Assembly: GCF_022346425.1 (NCBI RefSeq)
Contig: NZ_JAKRCW010000009.1
Span: 32,124-96,123 of the forward strand
Length of the DNA: 64,000 nucleotides
Direction of reading: 5' to 3'
Source of the DNA: Pseudoglutamicibacter albus
Lineage (GTDB): Bacteria; Actinomycetota; Actinomycetes; Actinomycetales; Micrococcaceae
Of this stretch, positions 1 through 12,654 are shown piece after piece (position 1 is the first letter of the stretch; each line of letters begins with the position of its first letter). The notes beneath the pieces are model-generated. The model searched no databases. It was not told the DNA's origin and worked only from the letters and a program-made list of their open reading frames with translations. A program made the translations under genes and the position numbers.

Positions 1-3000
1 GAGCCACCGCATCGGGGTCTTTGAACACGTCGATGGTCCACAGCTGGACCGGCTTCCACCCACGGTTCTCAAGCGCTTCGGGGACAATACGTGTGCGGCT
101 ACGCACCGACTGTTGCGCATACTCCGGGGAGGAATCCACGCTGATCGCAAGCGGCGCAGTCTTGAGCCACACCGGCCCATACACCGCCATGTCCACGCCG
201 AAACCAGGGTGCTGGATCACGATGAGGTCATAGGCCTGGAGCCGTTGAGACAAGTCCGCCATCAACGCACCCACATGCCACTGCTGCCCCTGGACCTCAT
301 CGGCAGAATGCTGTTCCCAGCTTGCCGCGAGCGTTGGCGTTTCGGTCTGGGTAGCGGTCTTGAAGGCAGGCCGCAACAGTTGGTATGTGCGCGGCTCTTC
401 AACCGAGCGCATCAAGCGAGTCAACAGCTCCATCCCGGAACGCGCCGGGGTCTTGTCTTCGAGCGGGCCGCTGTGGGCCACAACCATGCGCTCTTCAAGC
501 TCCTCAAGCGGCAGAGCACACACCAGATACAGTCGCGAACGTGCAGCCGAAACGCTCGTCATCACATACCGCAAACCGTTACGGCTATTCAGCTCACCAA
601 AATGCTGAGGCTGGCGCCCCTGCGGGCTGTTAGCGAAACCCAACGAGAAAATCACGCTATCGCGCCGCAAACCATCAACACGGTCAGCCGAGGTCACAAT
701 AAACGGCTCATACCGCCGCTGGAAAGCGGGCATCGCGTTCGGATGATGCGGAAGCGCATTGCTGATCCCACGAGCCAACTGCTGGGCATGCTCGGCGGTA
801 CCGGCGATCACGGCAAGGGAACGGTGAGGATGCTGAGTGAGTTGCTCAAACACCAGCCGAACAACCTTCTCTACCTCAGTCGGGGTCGAGGTCACGGTGC
901 CGCGGCCCGCTGGGGCGTGCGGATGTTCAATCCGGATCAGCTCAACACTGGACTCGGCGGTAGCCGGAGTTGGATAAGCCTTCATTCCTTGCTCGTATTG
1001 AGCGCTCAACGTCTCGATGAAACGCTCATCCAGAACACGATTATTGCGTCTCAAACTACGGCGCAACGTCACCCGGTTCAAAGCCTCGAACGCGCTCAAC
1101 GGGGTGTCTTCTCCCCTGCCTGCGTTGAGAGGCTTATCAACTTCGACGTTCAACCGCAGCGGCACACCCGTGTTCGGATCACCGATCGCCAAAACCTGAT
1201 CAACGCGGCTGATGGTCGTCAACGAAGACTCAAGCGCCAGCGACTCCGCATCAAGCAAGATCGCGGCATCGAAACGCGACCAGCGCGGCAAAACGGTCGG
1301 CAAATACAGCGGAGCCCCCACCCAGACAGGGGTCGCCGAACCCACAACCGCCGGAGCGAGTGCCGCAAGTTGCTGCGGGGTCGGATCCCCCACCTTCAGC
1401 AACGCACGCATATCGCGGGCACCGACCCGGTGATCAGCGATCGCAGCCTTCCACCGGTACGCGAGTGCCGCAGCCACCCGATCCGCACCCTGAACAATAT
1501 GGAGAGCATCCGCGCGCTCGAACTCCTCGCGGATCTTCTCCAGCTCCTCGGAGCTCTGCAACGCCAGATAGTCGTCTCCGGAAATCATCGCTTCCAGGAC
1601 CGACTGCCACCACGCAAGCTCAACTTCTTGCTCCAGAGCATCAAACTTCACATGGCGTTGCGCGAAATCATCCAGGAGCTCACCCAGCCCCTTCTCGCGC
1701 AACGTCTCCATCAACAGTGTCCGCTCCGGCAAGGTTTCCAGGTCAGACTTCTTCTCTTGCAGCAACGCCAATCGCTGCTGCAACGCATCCGTGGGAAGGG
1801 AATCCAGCCGAGCCTCGTGATCAGGCAGCACCGACTGCAACTGGTTCAAGCTACTCAACACGTTGCGGAACGTCTGAAGAACCCGCTCAAGCCCCGCCGG
1901 GATCGAAGGGTACCGGTTGTCAGTGGCAAGGCTCTCCCACTCAACCCGTTGCTCACGCACCTGTGTCAGCGCCGTATGCAAGTCATCGATGTGCACGCCA
2001 GGGCGCACGTATTCCTTAGCGACGCGACGCAGACGAGAACGGGTCATCGCAGACATCTCAACGCCGCGTTCACGGCGCCACTGCGAAGGCGCTGTTGCAG
2101 CGATCAAGTCATCGACCGGTTTATCGAAAATATCCGGTTCGAACAGGTCCAAACTACGCCGCACCGCAACCAAAAGACGCAACGTATCGCCCCACTGAGC
2201 GAAAGACTCAACAGGCTTGATCCGCGTCGAAGCCGCGGTGTTCTCAAGAGTCTCACACAAGTCCGGGACCGAATCCGCAAGCTCATTGACCAAAGCAACC
2301 GCCGCCTCGGCCTCCCCACGGTTACGCAGCCGCGAGCCATACCAGGGGCTATCCAGCGACTCTTGAGAGAAGCCACCCAGCTCGGCCACACGCTGCAACT
2401 GCTCGACCACCGGCGCCCTGTCCGGCATCGCGTCCAAAACCGAGCGCTTCAAACGCACGGTGGTTGCCGGCGCGTTCTCACCGGAAGACAAACGCGCAAG
2501 CTCCTGCATCGCGTCCAACGGGGAGGCGCCCCACCGCGAACGCACCGAATGCAACGAACGGATATGCTCCACCAGATCGCCCCGGTAAGCGCGAGCCACG
2601 GAATCGTTCGCCGAAGAATCAGCTCCGTGCGTGCGTTCGTTACGCAAGATCGCGTCCGTGAGCCGTTCACGCAGCACTTCCGGATCGGCGTTACGGTCAA
2701 GCTTCACCAGCGTCGTGTCAAGGCTCACGCGGGCGAACCTCTCCGTGACCTGCTGGATCGTGGACTCCCGCTCAGCAACGATCAGAACTCGTTTACCGTC
2801 AGCCGCCAAACGTGCCGCAGCGTTGACAGCCAAGTTGATGCGTTCCGAACCCGGAGGCGCACTCACCGTGACCGACTTACCCTTAGACACCGCGTCCAAG
2901 ACCGCGTAGGCGTCGTCATCCACGTCGGTAACCAGAAGCTCATCAGCTGGGTCCCGATCATCAGCGCCCGGGGTCAGGACATCATCCACGAGGCTCTGCG

Positions 3001-3838
3001 CCAGCTGGGGAGCAATCCCCTCGTGCTGGTCAGAAACAACCTCGTGATACCCGGTATCAGCCTCCTGAATGTCAGCGACCTTCGTTGCCAAATCGTACGA
3101 GGCGCCCGCGTCCTCATCGACAGGGGCGAACTCATCAAGCAGAGCCGCGATGATCGGGTGGTTCACCGAAACAACAGATGGGTCCACCGGATCGCTAGCG
3201 GTCGCGATCGTCGAAACGCACACGCGGTCTTCAATCACGATGTTCGTGTTGGCTTTCGCCGCGATGTCACGCAACAGGTTTACCGGCCCTGTTGGGTTGA
3301 AACGCGCGGTCCTGTACCCGGCGTTCAACACATCATCAGGATGGATATCAAGTCCGTAGGACGTATTCAGAAACCGCAGAAGAGTTTCATTGGGCACCGC
3401 ACGGCCCATCAGCTGCAATTCTTCATCGTCAACACCGTCACGGCGCTGCAACGAAACACGGCCCAGCATCAGCGGCGAGGAGTAATACTCTGTGCGGCCC
3501 GAACGCAGCGTACGCCACGTGACCAAACCAGCCGCAACATAACCCACGTCAACGCCTCGGGACTCAGAAATTTCACGCACACGCGTAGCTATAGCCCGCA
3601 CCGTGGAACGCGCTTGCTTGTACTGGACCGGGTCACGCAAAAGCGTGGACAAGCGGGTGCGGCGACCCGTGAGAAACTGCGCCAAACCAGAGCGGTGGGC
3701 ATGCGTCAGCTCAACCGCGTTCTTCTCCGTGGGAACAAAACGCAACAGCGAATCCGTACCAGCCGAACCACTCAACGACTGAACCCAGTCACGAAAACGA
3801 GTCTCGGGGGTCTGCTGTACGCTCACCTGATTACTCAC
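1..3838 (-). CDS. Large helicase/nuclease-type protein (SF1-like core, MTES_1575-type endonuclease-like C-terminus), partial
   Basis: The minus strand stays open from a GTG at 3838 to the window edge, about 1279 codons, so the C-terminus is missing. I chose the GTG because GGAGG lies 5 nt upstream; an in-frame ATG at 3850 is the alternative. The layout resembles large actinobacterial AAA/DUF4011-type SF1 helicases. The P-loop position (about residue 330) reads APPGSERI, without the usual GKT/S. The Walker B region reads LLDAES rather than DEAS, motif III reads GDPNTG, and the motif VI region reads VSAAR where family members have TRAR. The last visible stretch (SVDSSPEYAQQ to LWTIDVFKDP) resembles the restriction-endonuclease-fold domain that ends such proteins. 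It follows guaA on the same strand. Function is unknown, possibly DNA repair or defence. Family assignment is by eye. Confidence 0.7.
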   Translation of the reverse strand, partial: MSNQVSVQQTPETRFRDWVQSLSGSAGTDSLLRFVPTEKNAVELTHAHRSGLAQFLTGRRTRLSTLLRDPVQYKQARSTVRAIATRVREISESRGVDVGYVAAGLVTWRTLRSGRTEYYSSPLMLGRVSLQRRDGVDDEELQLMGRAVPNETLLRFLNTSYGLDIHPDDVLNAGYRTARFNPTGPVNLLRDIAAKANTNIVIEDRVCVSTIATASDPVDPSVVSVNHPIIAALLDEFAPVDEDAGASYDLATKVADIQEADTGYHEVVSDQHEGIAPQLAQSLVDDVLTPGADDRDPADELLVTDVDDDAYAVLDAVSKGKSVTVSAPPGSERINLAVNAAARLAADGKRVLIVAERESTIQQVTERFARVSLDTTLVKLDRNADPEVLRERLTDAILRNERTHGADSSANDSVARAYRGDLVEHIRSLHSVRSRWGASPLDAMQELARLSSGENAPATTVRLKRSVLDAMPDRAPVVEQLQRVAELGGFSQESLDSPWYGSRLRNRGEAEAAVALVNELADSVPDLCETLENTAASTRIKPVESFAQWGDTLRLLVAVRRSLDLFEPDIFDKPVDDLIAATAPSQWRRERGVEMSAMTRSRLRRVAKEYVRPGVHIDDLHTALTQVREQRVEWESLATDNRYPSIPAGLERVLQTFRNVLSSLNQLQSVLPDHEARLDSLPTDALQQRLALLQEKKSDLETLPERTLLMETLREKGLGELLDDFAQRHVKFDALEQEVELAWWQSVLEAMISGDDYLALQSSEELEKIREEFERADALHIVQGADRVAAALAYRWKAAIADHRVGARDMRALLKVGDPTPQQLAALAPAVVGSATPVWVGAPLYLPTVLPRWSRFDAAILLDAESLALESSLTTISRVDQVLAIGDPNTGVPLRLNVEVDKPLNAGRGEDTPLSAFEALNRVTLRRSLRRNNRVLDERFIETLSAQYEQGMKAYPTPATAESSVELIRIEHPHAPAGRGTVTSTPTEVEKVVRLVFEQLTQHPHRSLAVIAGTAEHAQQLARGISNALPHHPNAMPAFQRRYEPFIVTSADRVDGLRRDSVIFSLGFANSPQGRQPQHFGELNSRNGLRYVMTSVSAARSRLYLVCALPLEELEERMVVAHSGPLEDKTPARSGMELLTRLMRSVEEPRTYQLLRPAFKTATQTETPTLAASWEQHSADEVQGQQWHVGALMADLSQRLQAYDLIVIQHPGFGVDMAVYGPVWLKTAPLAISVDSSPEYAQQSVRSRTRIVPEALENRGWKPVQLWTIDVFKDPDAVA

Positions 3839-3899
3839 TCCATCCTCCATGGCACGTCAATACTCCACGGTAGTTCACGCGAGCCAGCAGAACGCGCAA

Positions 3900-3946
3900 C
3901 GCCGCGGCAAACACATGCATCTACAACACATGTGGTTGCCGCGGCG
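3900..3946. terminator. Hairpin between guaA and the helicase-like gene
   Basis: An 11-bp perfect inverted repeat (CGCCGCGGCAA at 3900-3910, TTGCCGCGGCG at 3936-3946) extends after one mismatch by six more pairs (CACATG/CATGTG). There is no T-tract on either side, so it may be a U-less terminator or an RNA-processing structure. It lies between the guaA stop and the next minus-strand start. Confidence 0.5.
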
Positions 3947-4009
3947 AAACGCTCACAACCCCAACAAGCGGGCCCACAACCCGCCCGGTGGGGGCTTCTC
4001 AGGCGAGGA

Positions 4010-5599
4010 TTACTCCCATTCGATAGTTCCCGGTGGCTTCGAAGTCACGTCGACCACCACGCGGTTGACCCCATCGACCTCGTTCGTGATGCGGTTAGAG
4101 ATCTTCGCGATCAGCTCATACGGCAGGCGCGCCCAGTCCGCTGTCATCGCGTCCTCACTCGTGACAGGACGCAACACAATCGGGTGGCCGTACGTGCGGC
4201 TATCCCCCTGGACACCCACCGAACGAACATCCGCGAGCAGCACGACCGGCATCTGCCACACTTCACGATCCAGGCCGGCGTTCGTCATCTCCTCACGGAC
4301 AATCGCATCGGCCTCCCGCAACAGATCCAGACGCTGCTTATCCACCGCACCAATGATGCGGATACCAAGACCTGGACCGGGGAACGGTTGACGGTGAACA
4401 ATCTCATCCGGCAAACCAAGCTCAGTACCTACCGCACGGACCTCATCCTTGAACAGTTCACGCAGCGGCTCAACCAGCTCAAATTCAAGGTCTTCCGGCA
4501 AACCGCCCACGTTGTGGTGGCTCTTGATGTTGGCAGCACCTTCGCCGCCACCGGATTCAACAACGTCCGGGTACAGCGTGCCCTGGACCAAGAACGCGAC
4601 GTCCTCACCCTCAGACTCAGCGATAATCTCCGCCTGGGCACGCTCAAACGTGCGGATGAACTGCTCACCGATGATCTTGCGTTTGGTCTCCGGGTCAGCA
4701 ACACCCTTGAGTTTGTCCAAGAACACCTCGGAAGCGTCAACAACCTTCAGCACGGCCCCACCGTGAGCCTTACCGAACGCCTGCTCGATCGCTTCCGATT
4801 CACCAGCACGCATCAAACCGTGGTCAACATACACGCACGTGAGCTGATCCCCCACAGCGCGCTGAACCAAAGCCGCAGCAACCGCGGAATCAACGCCACC
4901 GGACAAACCACAGATAGCGCGCTTGGTGCCGATCTGTTCGCGGATCCGGGCAACCTGATCCTCGACCACAGACTGCGCAGTCCAGTCCGGGCTCAAGCCA
5001 GCCGATTCGTACAAGAAGTTCTTCAAAAGCTGCTGACCGTGCGTGGAATGCTGGACCTCTGGATGCCACTGGACACCGTAAAGTTTGCGGTCCTCGTCAG
5101 CGAAAGCAGCCACCGGTGTGCGCTCCGTGGACGCCAGAACTGCGAACCCCTCAGGCGCCTCGGTCACGGCGTCCCCGTGGCTCATCCACGCGATCTGCGC
5201 ATCCGGCAAGCCATCAAAGAGCGTGCACGTCTCACCCTTCGAAGCAACGGCGGTCGAGCCATACTCGCGCTGGTTGGTGTGCGAAACCGTGCCGCCCAAA
5301 GCGTTCGCCATCGCCTGGAAGCCATAACAAATACCCAAGGTTGGCAAACCGGTCTCAAACAAGCCCTCAGGAACCTTCGGCGCGCCATCGGCATACACCG
5401 AAGACGGACCACCGGACAAGATCAGGGCAACAGGGTTCTTCGCCAGGATCTGCTCGGTCGAAAACGTGTGCGGAACAACTTCCGAATACACGTTAGCCTC
5501 ACGTACACGCCGAGCAATCAGCTGCGCATACTGGGCCCCATAATCGATCACGAGCACCGGGCGCGGATGCGGGGGATTTACTGCAGAAGTCACGTTCAA
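4010..5599 (-). CDS. guaA: GMP synthase (glutamine-hydrolysing)
   Basis: A 529-residue protein that aminates XMP to GMP in the last step of guanine nucleotide synthesis. The N-terminal class I glutamine amidotransferase domain starts with [20 protein letters not shown]. It has the nucleophile motif GICYGFQAM and the His/Glu pair in WHPEVQHS. The ATP-pyrophosphatase domain has the P-loop [14 protein letters not shown] near residue 230. The C-terminal dimerisation domain ends PPGTIEWE, as is typical. Length is normal. It is 34 nt downstream of the DUF3817 gene and shares the minus strand with SURF1, so co-transcription is likely. guaB and guaB3, in the same pathway, lie a few kilobases upstream. 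Confidence 0.98.
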   Translation of the reverse strand: MNVTSAVNPPHPRPVLVIDYGAQYAQLIARRVREANVYSEVVPHTFSTEQILAKNPVALILSGGPSSVYADGAPKVPEGLFETGLPTLGICYGFQAMANALGGTVSHTNQREYGSTAVASKGETCTLFDGLPDAQIAWMSHGDAVTEAPEGFAVLASTERTPVAAFADEDRKLYGVQWHPEVQHSTHGQQLLKNFLYESAGLSPDWTAQSVVEDQVARIREQIGTKRAICGLSGGVDSAVAAALVQRAVGDQLTCVYVDHGLMRAGESEAIEQAFGKAHGGAVLKVVDASEVFLDKLKGVADPETKRKIIGEQFIRTFERAQAEIIAESEGEDVAFLVQGTLYPDVVESGGGEGAANIKSHHNVGGLPEDLEFELVEPLRELFKDEVRAVGTELGLPDEIVHRQPFPGPGLGIRIIGAVDKQRLDLLREADAIVREEMTNAGLDREVWQMPVVLLADVRSVGVQGDSRTYGHPIVLRPVTSEDAMTADWARLPYELIAKISNRITNEVDGVNRVVVDVTSKPPGTIEWE

Positions 5600-5633
5600 A
5601 GCCTATCGCGTTTACAGTGCACGATGCGCACGT

Positions 5634-6146
5634 TCAGTACCGGCGCAGCTGTTGCGGATTCTTTTGAAGCTCCTCAACAACCTGCTGGTGAACCTTCTTC
5701 TCCATCACAAACGAAAGGAACGGAACCACCCCGCCCAACGCGATCAGGATCAACTGTTTCAAGTCCCACCGCATACGGGACCACAACATGAACGTCGCCA
5801 GCAAGTACACAACATAGAGCCAGCCGTGCACAATCAACACCGCAATCGAAACGTTGAACGCATCGACCACCATGCCAGGCTCAGCCAACGTGAACACGTT
5901 CGCCTCACCCGTGCGCAGCATCGTGCCGCCCGCATACGCGATCAAGTTGAACGCGTACTTCAGCACCATCTCAACAACCAACAGCAACAACATGACACCG
6001 GTCGCATACGCGGCGATACGGAAGAACACCGCCGCGCCACGGATCTGGGTCTCAGTCCCGCCGAACCCCTGCCTACGTTGCGGCATCGGGTCATCCTCTG
6101 GAATAGGAACATCCTCCGGACGTGGAATGCCATTCTGCTCAGTCAT
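5634..6146 (-). CDS. DUF3817 family integral membrane protein
   Basis: A 170-residue protein with an acidic, proline-rich cytoplasmic N-terminus (about residues 1-30) and three predicted hydrophobic segments (around ATGVMLLLLVVEMVL, VSIAVLIVHGWLYVVYLLAT and LILIALGGVVPFLSFVM). The pattern matches the actinobacterial DUF3817 family of unknown function, which often sits next to guaA. It starts 2 nt after the SURF1 stop codon, so the two are probably translationally coupled. No catalytic motif is visible. Confidence 0.85.
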   Translation of the reverse strand: MTEQNGIPRPEDVPIPEDDPMPQRRQGFGGTETQIRGAAVFFRIAAYATGVMLLLLVVEMVLKYAFNLIAYAGGTMLRTGEANVFTLAEPGMVVDAFNVSIAVLIVHGWLYVVYLLATFMLWSRMRWDLKQLILIALGGVVPFLSFVMEKKVHQQVVEELQKNPQQLRRY

Positions 6147-6148
6147 CT

Positions 6149-7078
6149 CTACCCGTTCTCTCTACTTTCCGGCCCAGCAACACCCGGCGCTGAATCATCG
6201 CCTGTCCCGGCCTCCGGCTGGGTTTCGGTTGCGAGCCGCTGCCGCGCTTCAGCCTGAGCCTGTGCAACGCGGGCATCCTGCCGCTTCTGCCAGGCAGCCA
6301 TCTCGGCCTCAAACTTCAATTCGTTCTGATAATCATCGCGAACCAGGCGCCACCACACAAACAGTGAGAACAGAGCGAACACAACCCACTCAACGCCATA
6401 GAACACGTTGAGCCAGTTCAAACGGTTCTCCCGCAAATACCCCGGCGCAACATACACGTGTTTCAGCTCATCTACCCCGGCCTTGACATCGTCCGGGCTC
6501 TGTTCAAACACCACCACGAAACCGGCATAAGCATCCCGGTTCCACATGTTCGACAAACGGGCCGCCGAGACGTCCTTCAAGACCGGCAGACCATGCATAT
6601 CTGCCGAGCGGCCGGAAGCGATCGGCGCTTCAGATGGCAATAAACGGCCCGTAATGGTCACCTCGGTTGCGTCCGTGGCAGGCGGCACCTCCGTCTCGCC
6701 AGGTTGCCACCCCCTCACAACCGGCATCACATCAGAGACACCGTCGACCTCGAAAGCCTGAACAACCCAGAACCCCTGCTCGCCCTCAAAGAGCCGGTCC
6801 CGAACATAAGCCTGCGTGCCTTCGATGTAGCGGCCCTTCATCGTCACGATTTGATCAGCGTCCGCGTGAGTCATGTCCTTGCCCGGCTCAAAATGGCTCT
6901 CAAGCGGGACCGCTGTCTCTGACTTCTCTTGCGTGGTCGGCGCGTAGTCCATGGCCCGTTCAAACTGCCATTTACTGAGCCAAACGAACCCGGTTGACAC
7001 CACCAAACACGCAAGCAGCAGTGCCAGCCATTTAGGTTGAAGCGCAGTCTTGAACACGCCCCTTATCTTATCGAGCAC
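6149..7078 (-). CDS. SURF1 family cytochrome oxidase biogenesis protein
   Basis: The protein has the SURF1 layout: an N-terminal transmembrane helix (WLALLLACLVVSTGFVWLSKWQFERA), a large extracytoplasmic domain with the family signatures MKGRYIEG and FWVVQAFEVDG, and a second transmembrane helix (VVFALFSLFVWW), then a charged Ala/Gln-rich cytoplasmic tail. SURF1 proteins help assemble cytochrome c oxidase. I chose the GTG at 7078 (309 residues). The frame stays open to a TTG at 7147, but those extra residues are not SURF1-like. No strong ribosome-binding site marks either start. It is followed at once by the DUF3817 gene. Confidence 0.85.
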   Translation of the reverse strand: MLDKIRGVFKTALQPKWLALLLACLVVSTGFVWLSKWQFERAMDYAPTTQEKSETAVPLESHFEPGKDMTHADADQIVTMKGRYIEGTQAYVRDRLFEGEQGFWVVQAFEVDGVSDVMPVVRGWQPGETEVPPATDATEVTITGRLLPSEAPIASGRSADMHGLPVLKDVSAARLSNMWNRDAYAGFVVVFEQSPDDVKAGVDELKHVYVAPGYLRENRLNWLNVFYGVEWVVFALFSLFVWWRLVRDDYQNELKFEAEMAAWQKRQDARVAQAQAEARQRLATETQPEAGTGDDSAPGVAGPESRENG

Positions 7079-7170
7079 CCCGTACGAGGCTTTAAACGCG
7101 CGCCCGCGCCCGTGTCTGCGCCACACCCCACAGCCGCCGAGAAACAAAGAACCATTGTTAGAATCCAGCC

Positions 7171-7407
7171 GTGCCCATCCCTATCCGCAGACGCCACATC
7201 GCGCACATGCTGATCCTCACGTTCAGCTCAGGAATCATCGACGCGATCGGGTTCCTCGCACTAGGGCGCGTCTTCCCCGGCAACATGACCGGCAACGTCG
7301 CGATCCTCGGCGTTACGCTCTCGGGAGCGTCCGAACTCTCCGCGCTACGGCCTGCACTGGCCTTCGGGTTCTTCCTCTTCGGCGCCGCTATCGCCGGCGC
7401 GCACTAG
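7171..7407 (+). pseudogene. Truncated DUF1275/YoaK-type membrane protein remnant
   Basis: 78 codons from a GTG at 7171. The sequence (AHMLILTFSSGIIDAIGFLALGRVFPGNMTGNVAILG, shown here as the family N-terminal segment) matches the start of DUF1275/YoaK membrane proteins, which are normally about 220-240 residues. The frame stops after the second hydrophobic segment (FGFFLFGAAIAGAH). What follows is a 16-bp tandem repeat and the convergent guaB3 gene, with no rest of the family. A TAGAAT box at 7159-7164 is placed for a leaderless transcript. I infer a 3'-deleted gene. Confidence 0.7.
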
Positions 7408-7442
7408 CCGTAGCCGACCGCGAGAAAGCCCACCAGCGAAAT

Positions 7443-7522
7443 GTACTGACCAGTAGCTGTACTGACTGGCAGCTGTACTGACCAGTAGCTGTACGGACTG
7501 GCAACTTTACGGACTAAGAACT
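7443..7522. repeat. Five imperfect copies of a 16-bp tandem repeat
   Basis: The units start at 7443, 7459, 7475, 7491 and 7507. Copies 1 and 3 are identical (GTACTGACCAGTAGCT) and the others differ at a few positions. Each contains a small ACTG-NN-CAGT-like dyad. The last copies overlap the 3' end and stop codon of guaB3. The repeat lies where the DUF1275 remnant breaks off. Confidence 0.9.
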
Positions 7523-8656
7523 GTATGGGGCCAGCACCATGTCGACGTGCTGGAAGTGTTTGAGGTCCACGTAACCGGTCGTGGCCATCGAGGAGCGCAG
7601 CATTCCGGCGAGGTTCGAGGTTCCGTCCGTGTGATGCGATGGCCCGTAGACAACCTGTTCGAGCGGGCCAACCGTGCCAACAAACACGCGGTCTCCGCGC
7701 GGCAGACGTTCGTGGGCGGCCTCCATGCCCCAGTGCCAGCCGTGACCGGGCGCTTCCTCGGCACGAGCCAGGGCGGTACCCAACATCACGGCATCAGCAC
7801 CACAGCCCAAAGCCTTGACGATGTCACCCGAGGTCGAGACGCCGCCATCAGCGATGACGTGCACGTAGCGGCCACCGGATTCATCCAGGTACGCGGTGCG
7901 TGCCGCAGCCACATCGGCGATTGCGGTCGCCATCGGTACGTGGATGCCCATCGCACGGCGGGTTGTGCCGGTAGCGCCGCCACCGAAACCAACCAGAACA
8001 CCCGCCGCCCCGGTGCGCATCAAGTGCAACGCCGGGGTGTAGCCGGCAGCCCCACCCACGATCACCGGAACGTCGAGCTCGTAAATGAACTGCTTGAGGT
8101 TCAACGGTTCACGGCCCTCAGACACGTGCTCTGCCGAAACCGTGGTCCCGCGGATCACGAACAGATCCACGCCAGCTTCAAGCACCGTGCGGTAGTGCTC
8201 CTGGGTGCGCATCGGCGTCAAAGAACCAGCAACCACTACCCCGGCTTCACGGATCTCCGCTAGGCGCTCATGGATCAGCTCAGGACGGATCGGGGCCGCC
8301 AACAGTTCCTGCAGGCGGCGAGTCACCTTCGGGTTGGAGCCGCGTTGCTGAGCCGATTCAAGCGAGGCGATCTCCTCGAGCACCGCTTCAGGGTTCTCGT
8401 GGCGGGTCCAGATACCTTCCAGGTTCAGAACCCCTAGGCCGCCCAGCTTGCCCAAAGCGATCGCCGTCTTAGGTGACATCGCCGAATCCATCGGCGCCCC
8501 CATGAACGGCACATCGAACGTGAACGCGTCAATCTGCCACCTGGTCGACACGTCCTCCGGGTCACGTGTACGACGATTCGGCACAATTGCCACATCATCG
8601 AGGGAATACGCGCGGCGGGCGCGACGATAACGGCCGATCTCAATCTCGCTAGTCAC
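7514..8656 (-). CDS. guaB3: GuaB3-family IMP dehydrogenase-related protein
   Basis: A 380-residue TIM-barrel protein of the GuaB3 subfamily seen in actinobacteria. It starts with IEIGRYRRARRAYSLDD and has the FMGAPMDSAMSP stretch and the phosphate-binding GGAAGYTPALHL and MLGTALARAEE regions. It has no CBS-domain insertion, so it is much shorter than GuaB. The Cys-loop motif of catalytic IMP dehydrogenases (GSICTTR in GuaB of this window) is replaced by GGATGTTRR, so IMPDH activity is doubtful. Its actual reaction is uncertain. It lies downstream of guaB beyond an intrinsic terminator. Its last codons lie inside the 16-bp repeat, so the C-terminus may vary between strains. Confidence 0.92.
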   Translation of the reverse strand: MTSEIEIGRYRRARRAYSLDDVAIVPNRRTRDPEDVSTRWQIDAFTFDVPFMGAPMDSAMSPKTAIALGKLGGLGVLNLEGIWTRHENPEAVLEEIASLESAQQRGSNPKVTRRLQELLAAPIRPELIHERLAEIREAGVVVAGSLTPMRTQEHYRTVLEAGVDLFVIRGTTVSAEHVSEGREPLNLKQFIYELDVPVIVGGAAGYTPALHLMRTGAAGVLVGFGGGATGTTRRAMGIHVPMATAIADVAAARTAYLDESGGRYVHVIADGGVSTSGDIVKALGCGADAVMLGTALARAEEAPGHGWHWGMEAAHERLPRGDRVFVGTVGPLEQVVYGPSHHTDGTSNLAGMLRSSMATTGYVDLKHFQHVDMVLAPYSS

Positions 8657-8690
8657 GATCCAAGGCTATCAACAGCCCAGCGGGAAAGCC

Positions 8691-8731
8691 CTTAAATAAC
8701 GGTGGCGGCCCCAGCTCAGGGGCCACCACCG
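8691..8731 (-). terminator. Intrinsic terminator after guaB
   Basis: A 13-bp GC-rich stem (8700-8712 with 8719-8731, one wobble pair) is followed in the minus direction by TTATTTAA. It lies 48 nt beyond the guaB stop and before guaB3. Confidence 0.85.
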
Positions 8732-8778
8732 GTAACAGGGTTGAAAGCGTGCGGTAACAAGCCCTGTGGGCTTGTTCC

Positions 8779-10458
<1,680 letters not shown>

Positions 10459-10498
10459 CTAGCGCGATAGCCGGTTGCGCCGGGCCGGGAGGAAGAGT

Positions 10499-12115
<1,617 letters not shown>

Positions 12116-12169
12116 TCAACCGGGTTACGGGAGGCCGCTAGATCAAGAGTTGTGAGAAACCGGGAAGGG

Positions 12170-12466
12170 TTACTTCTCGACTACTGCGAGCACGTCACGA
12201 GCGGACAGTACGAGGTATTCCTCGCCGCCGATCTTGACTTCGGTGCCGCCGTACTTGGAGTAGATCACGACGTCGCCTTCCTGGACGTCCACTGGGATGC
12301 GGTTGCCCTTGTCATCCACGCGGCCTGCACCAACGGCAACAACCTTGCCTTCCTGAGGCTTCTCCTTGGCGGTGTCTGGGATCACCAGGCCGGAAGCGGT
12401 GGTCTGCTCGGCTTCGAGCTGCTGGATGACGATGCGATCTTCGAGGGGCTTGATAGAGATCGGCAT
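12170..12466 (-). CDS. groS: Co-chaperonin GroES (10 kDa)
   Basis: A 98-residue cap of the GroEL folding chamber. The start at 12466 ([16 protein letters not shown]) is set by the AAAGGAG ribosome-binding site just upstream. The mobile loop ([18 protein letters not shown]) and the dome-loop region [16 protein letters not shown] are normal for the family. The C-terminus ([16 protein letters not shown]) is also typical. It is first in the groES-groEL operon, under two CIRCE operators. Confidence 0.98.
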   Translation of the reverse strand: MPISIKPLEDRIVIQQLEAEQTTASGLVIPDTAKEKPQEGKVVAVGAGRVDDKGNRIPVDVQEGDVVIYSKYGGTEVKIGGEEYLVLSARDVLAVVEK

Positions 12467-12577
12467 GGGACCTCTCCTTTGCGTAATAGACCTGTAGGTG
12501 TACGGGCCATACAACGCGTCCTCCGGGCGTCGTCGCGGGTGTCGACCGGAAGCAGCTGATGGCTTGCGCACTCGGAT

Positions 12578-12604
12578 TTAGCACTCTCGGCTTCCGAGTG
12601 CTGA
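12578..12604 (-). promoter_or_regulatory. CIRCE operator 1 (HrcA site)
   Basis: TTAGCACTC, 9 nt, then GAGTGCTGA: 8 of 9 positions of the right arm match the CIRCE consensus TTAGCACTC-N9-GAGTGCTAA. It lies 111 nt upstream of the groES start, downstream of the predicted -10 box. Confidence 0.95.
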
Positions 12605-12613
12605 TGTCTTCCA

Positions 12614-12642
12614 CTTTAGGAAGTTATCTGGCACTCGGTCAA
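12614..12642 (-). promoter_or_regulatory. Predicted groES-groEL promoter
   Basis: On the minus strand a -35 box TTGACC (12642-12637) is separated by 17 nt from CTAAAG (12619-12614), an acceptable -10. The -35 box lies inside the spacer of CIRCE 2, and CIRCE 1 lies just after the expected start site. HrcA would therefore block the promoter from both sides. Confidence 0.6.
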
Positions 12643-12654
12643 GATGAGTGCCAA
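12628..12654 (-). promoter_or_regulatory. CIRCE operator 2 (HrcA site)
   Basis: CTGGCACTC, 9 nt, then GAGTGCCAA: a second CIRCE-like inverted repeat with the GCACTC/GAGTGC core intact. It overlaps the predicted -35 box. Confidence 0.9.

Noticed and set aside
113..5791. A 1892-codon open frame on the plus strand
   Set aside because: It runs antisense to guaA and to the helicase-like gene, whose minus-strand translations have clear family motifs. The plus-strand protein is Arg/Gln/His-rich without any domain, as expected of a GC-rich shadow frame.
7443..7522. CRISPR array
   Set aside because: Units of 16 bp are tandem with no spacers, and no cas genes are near.
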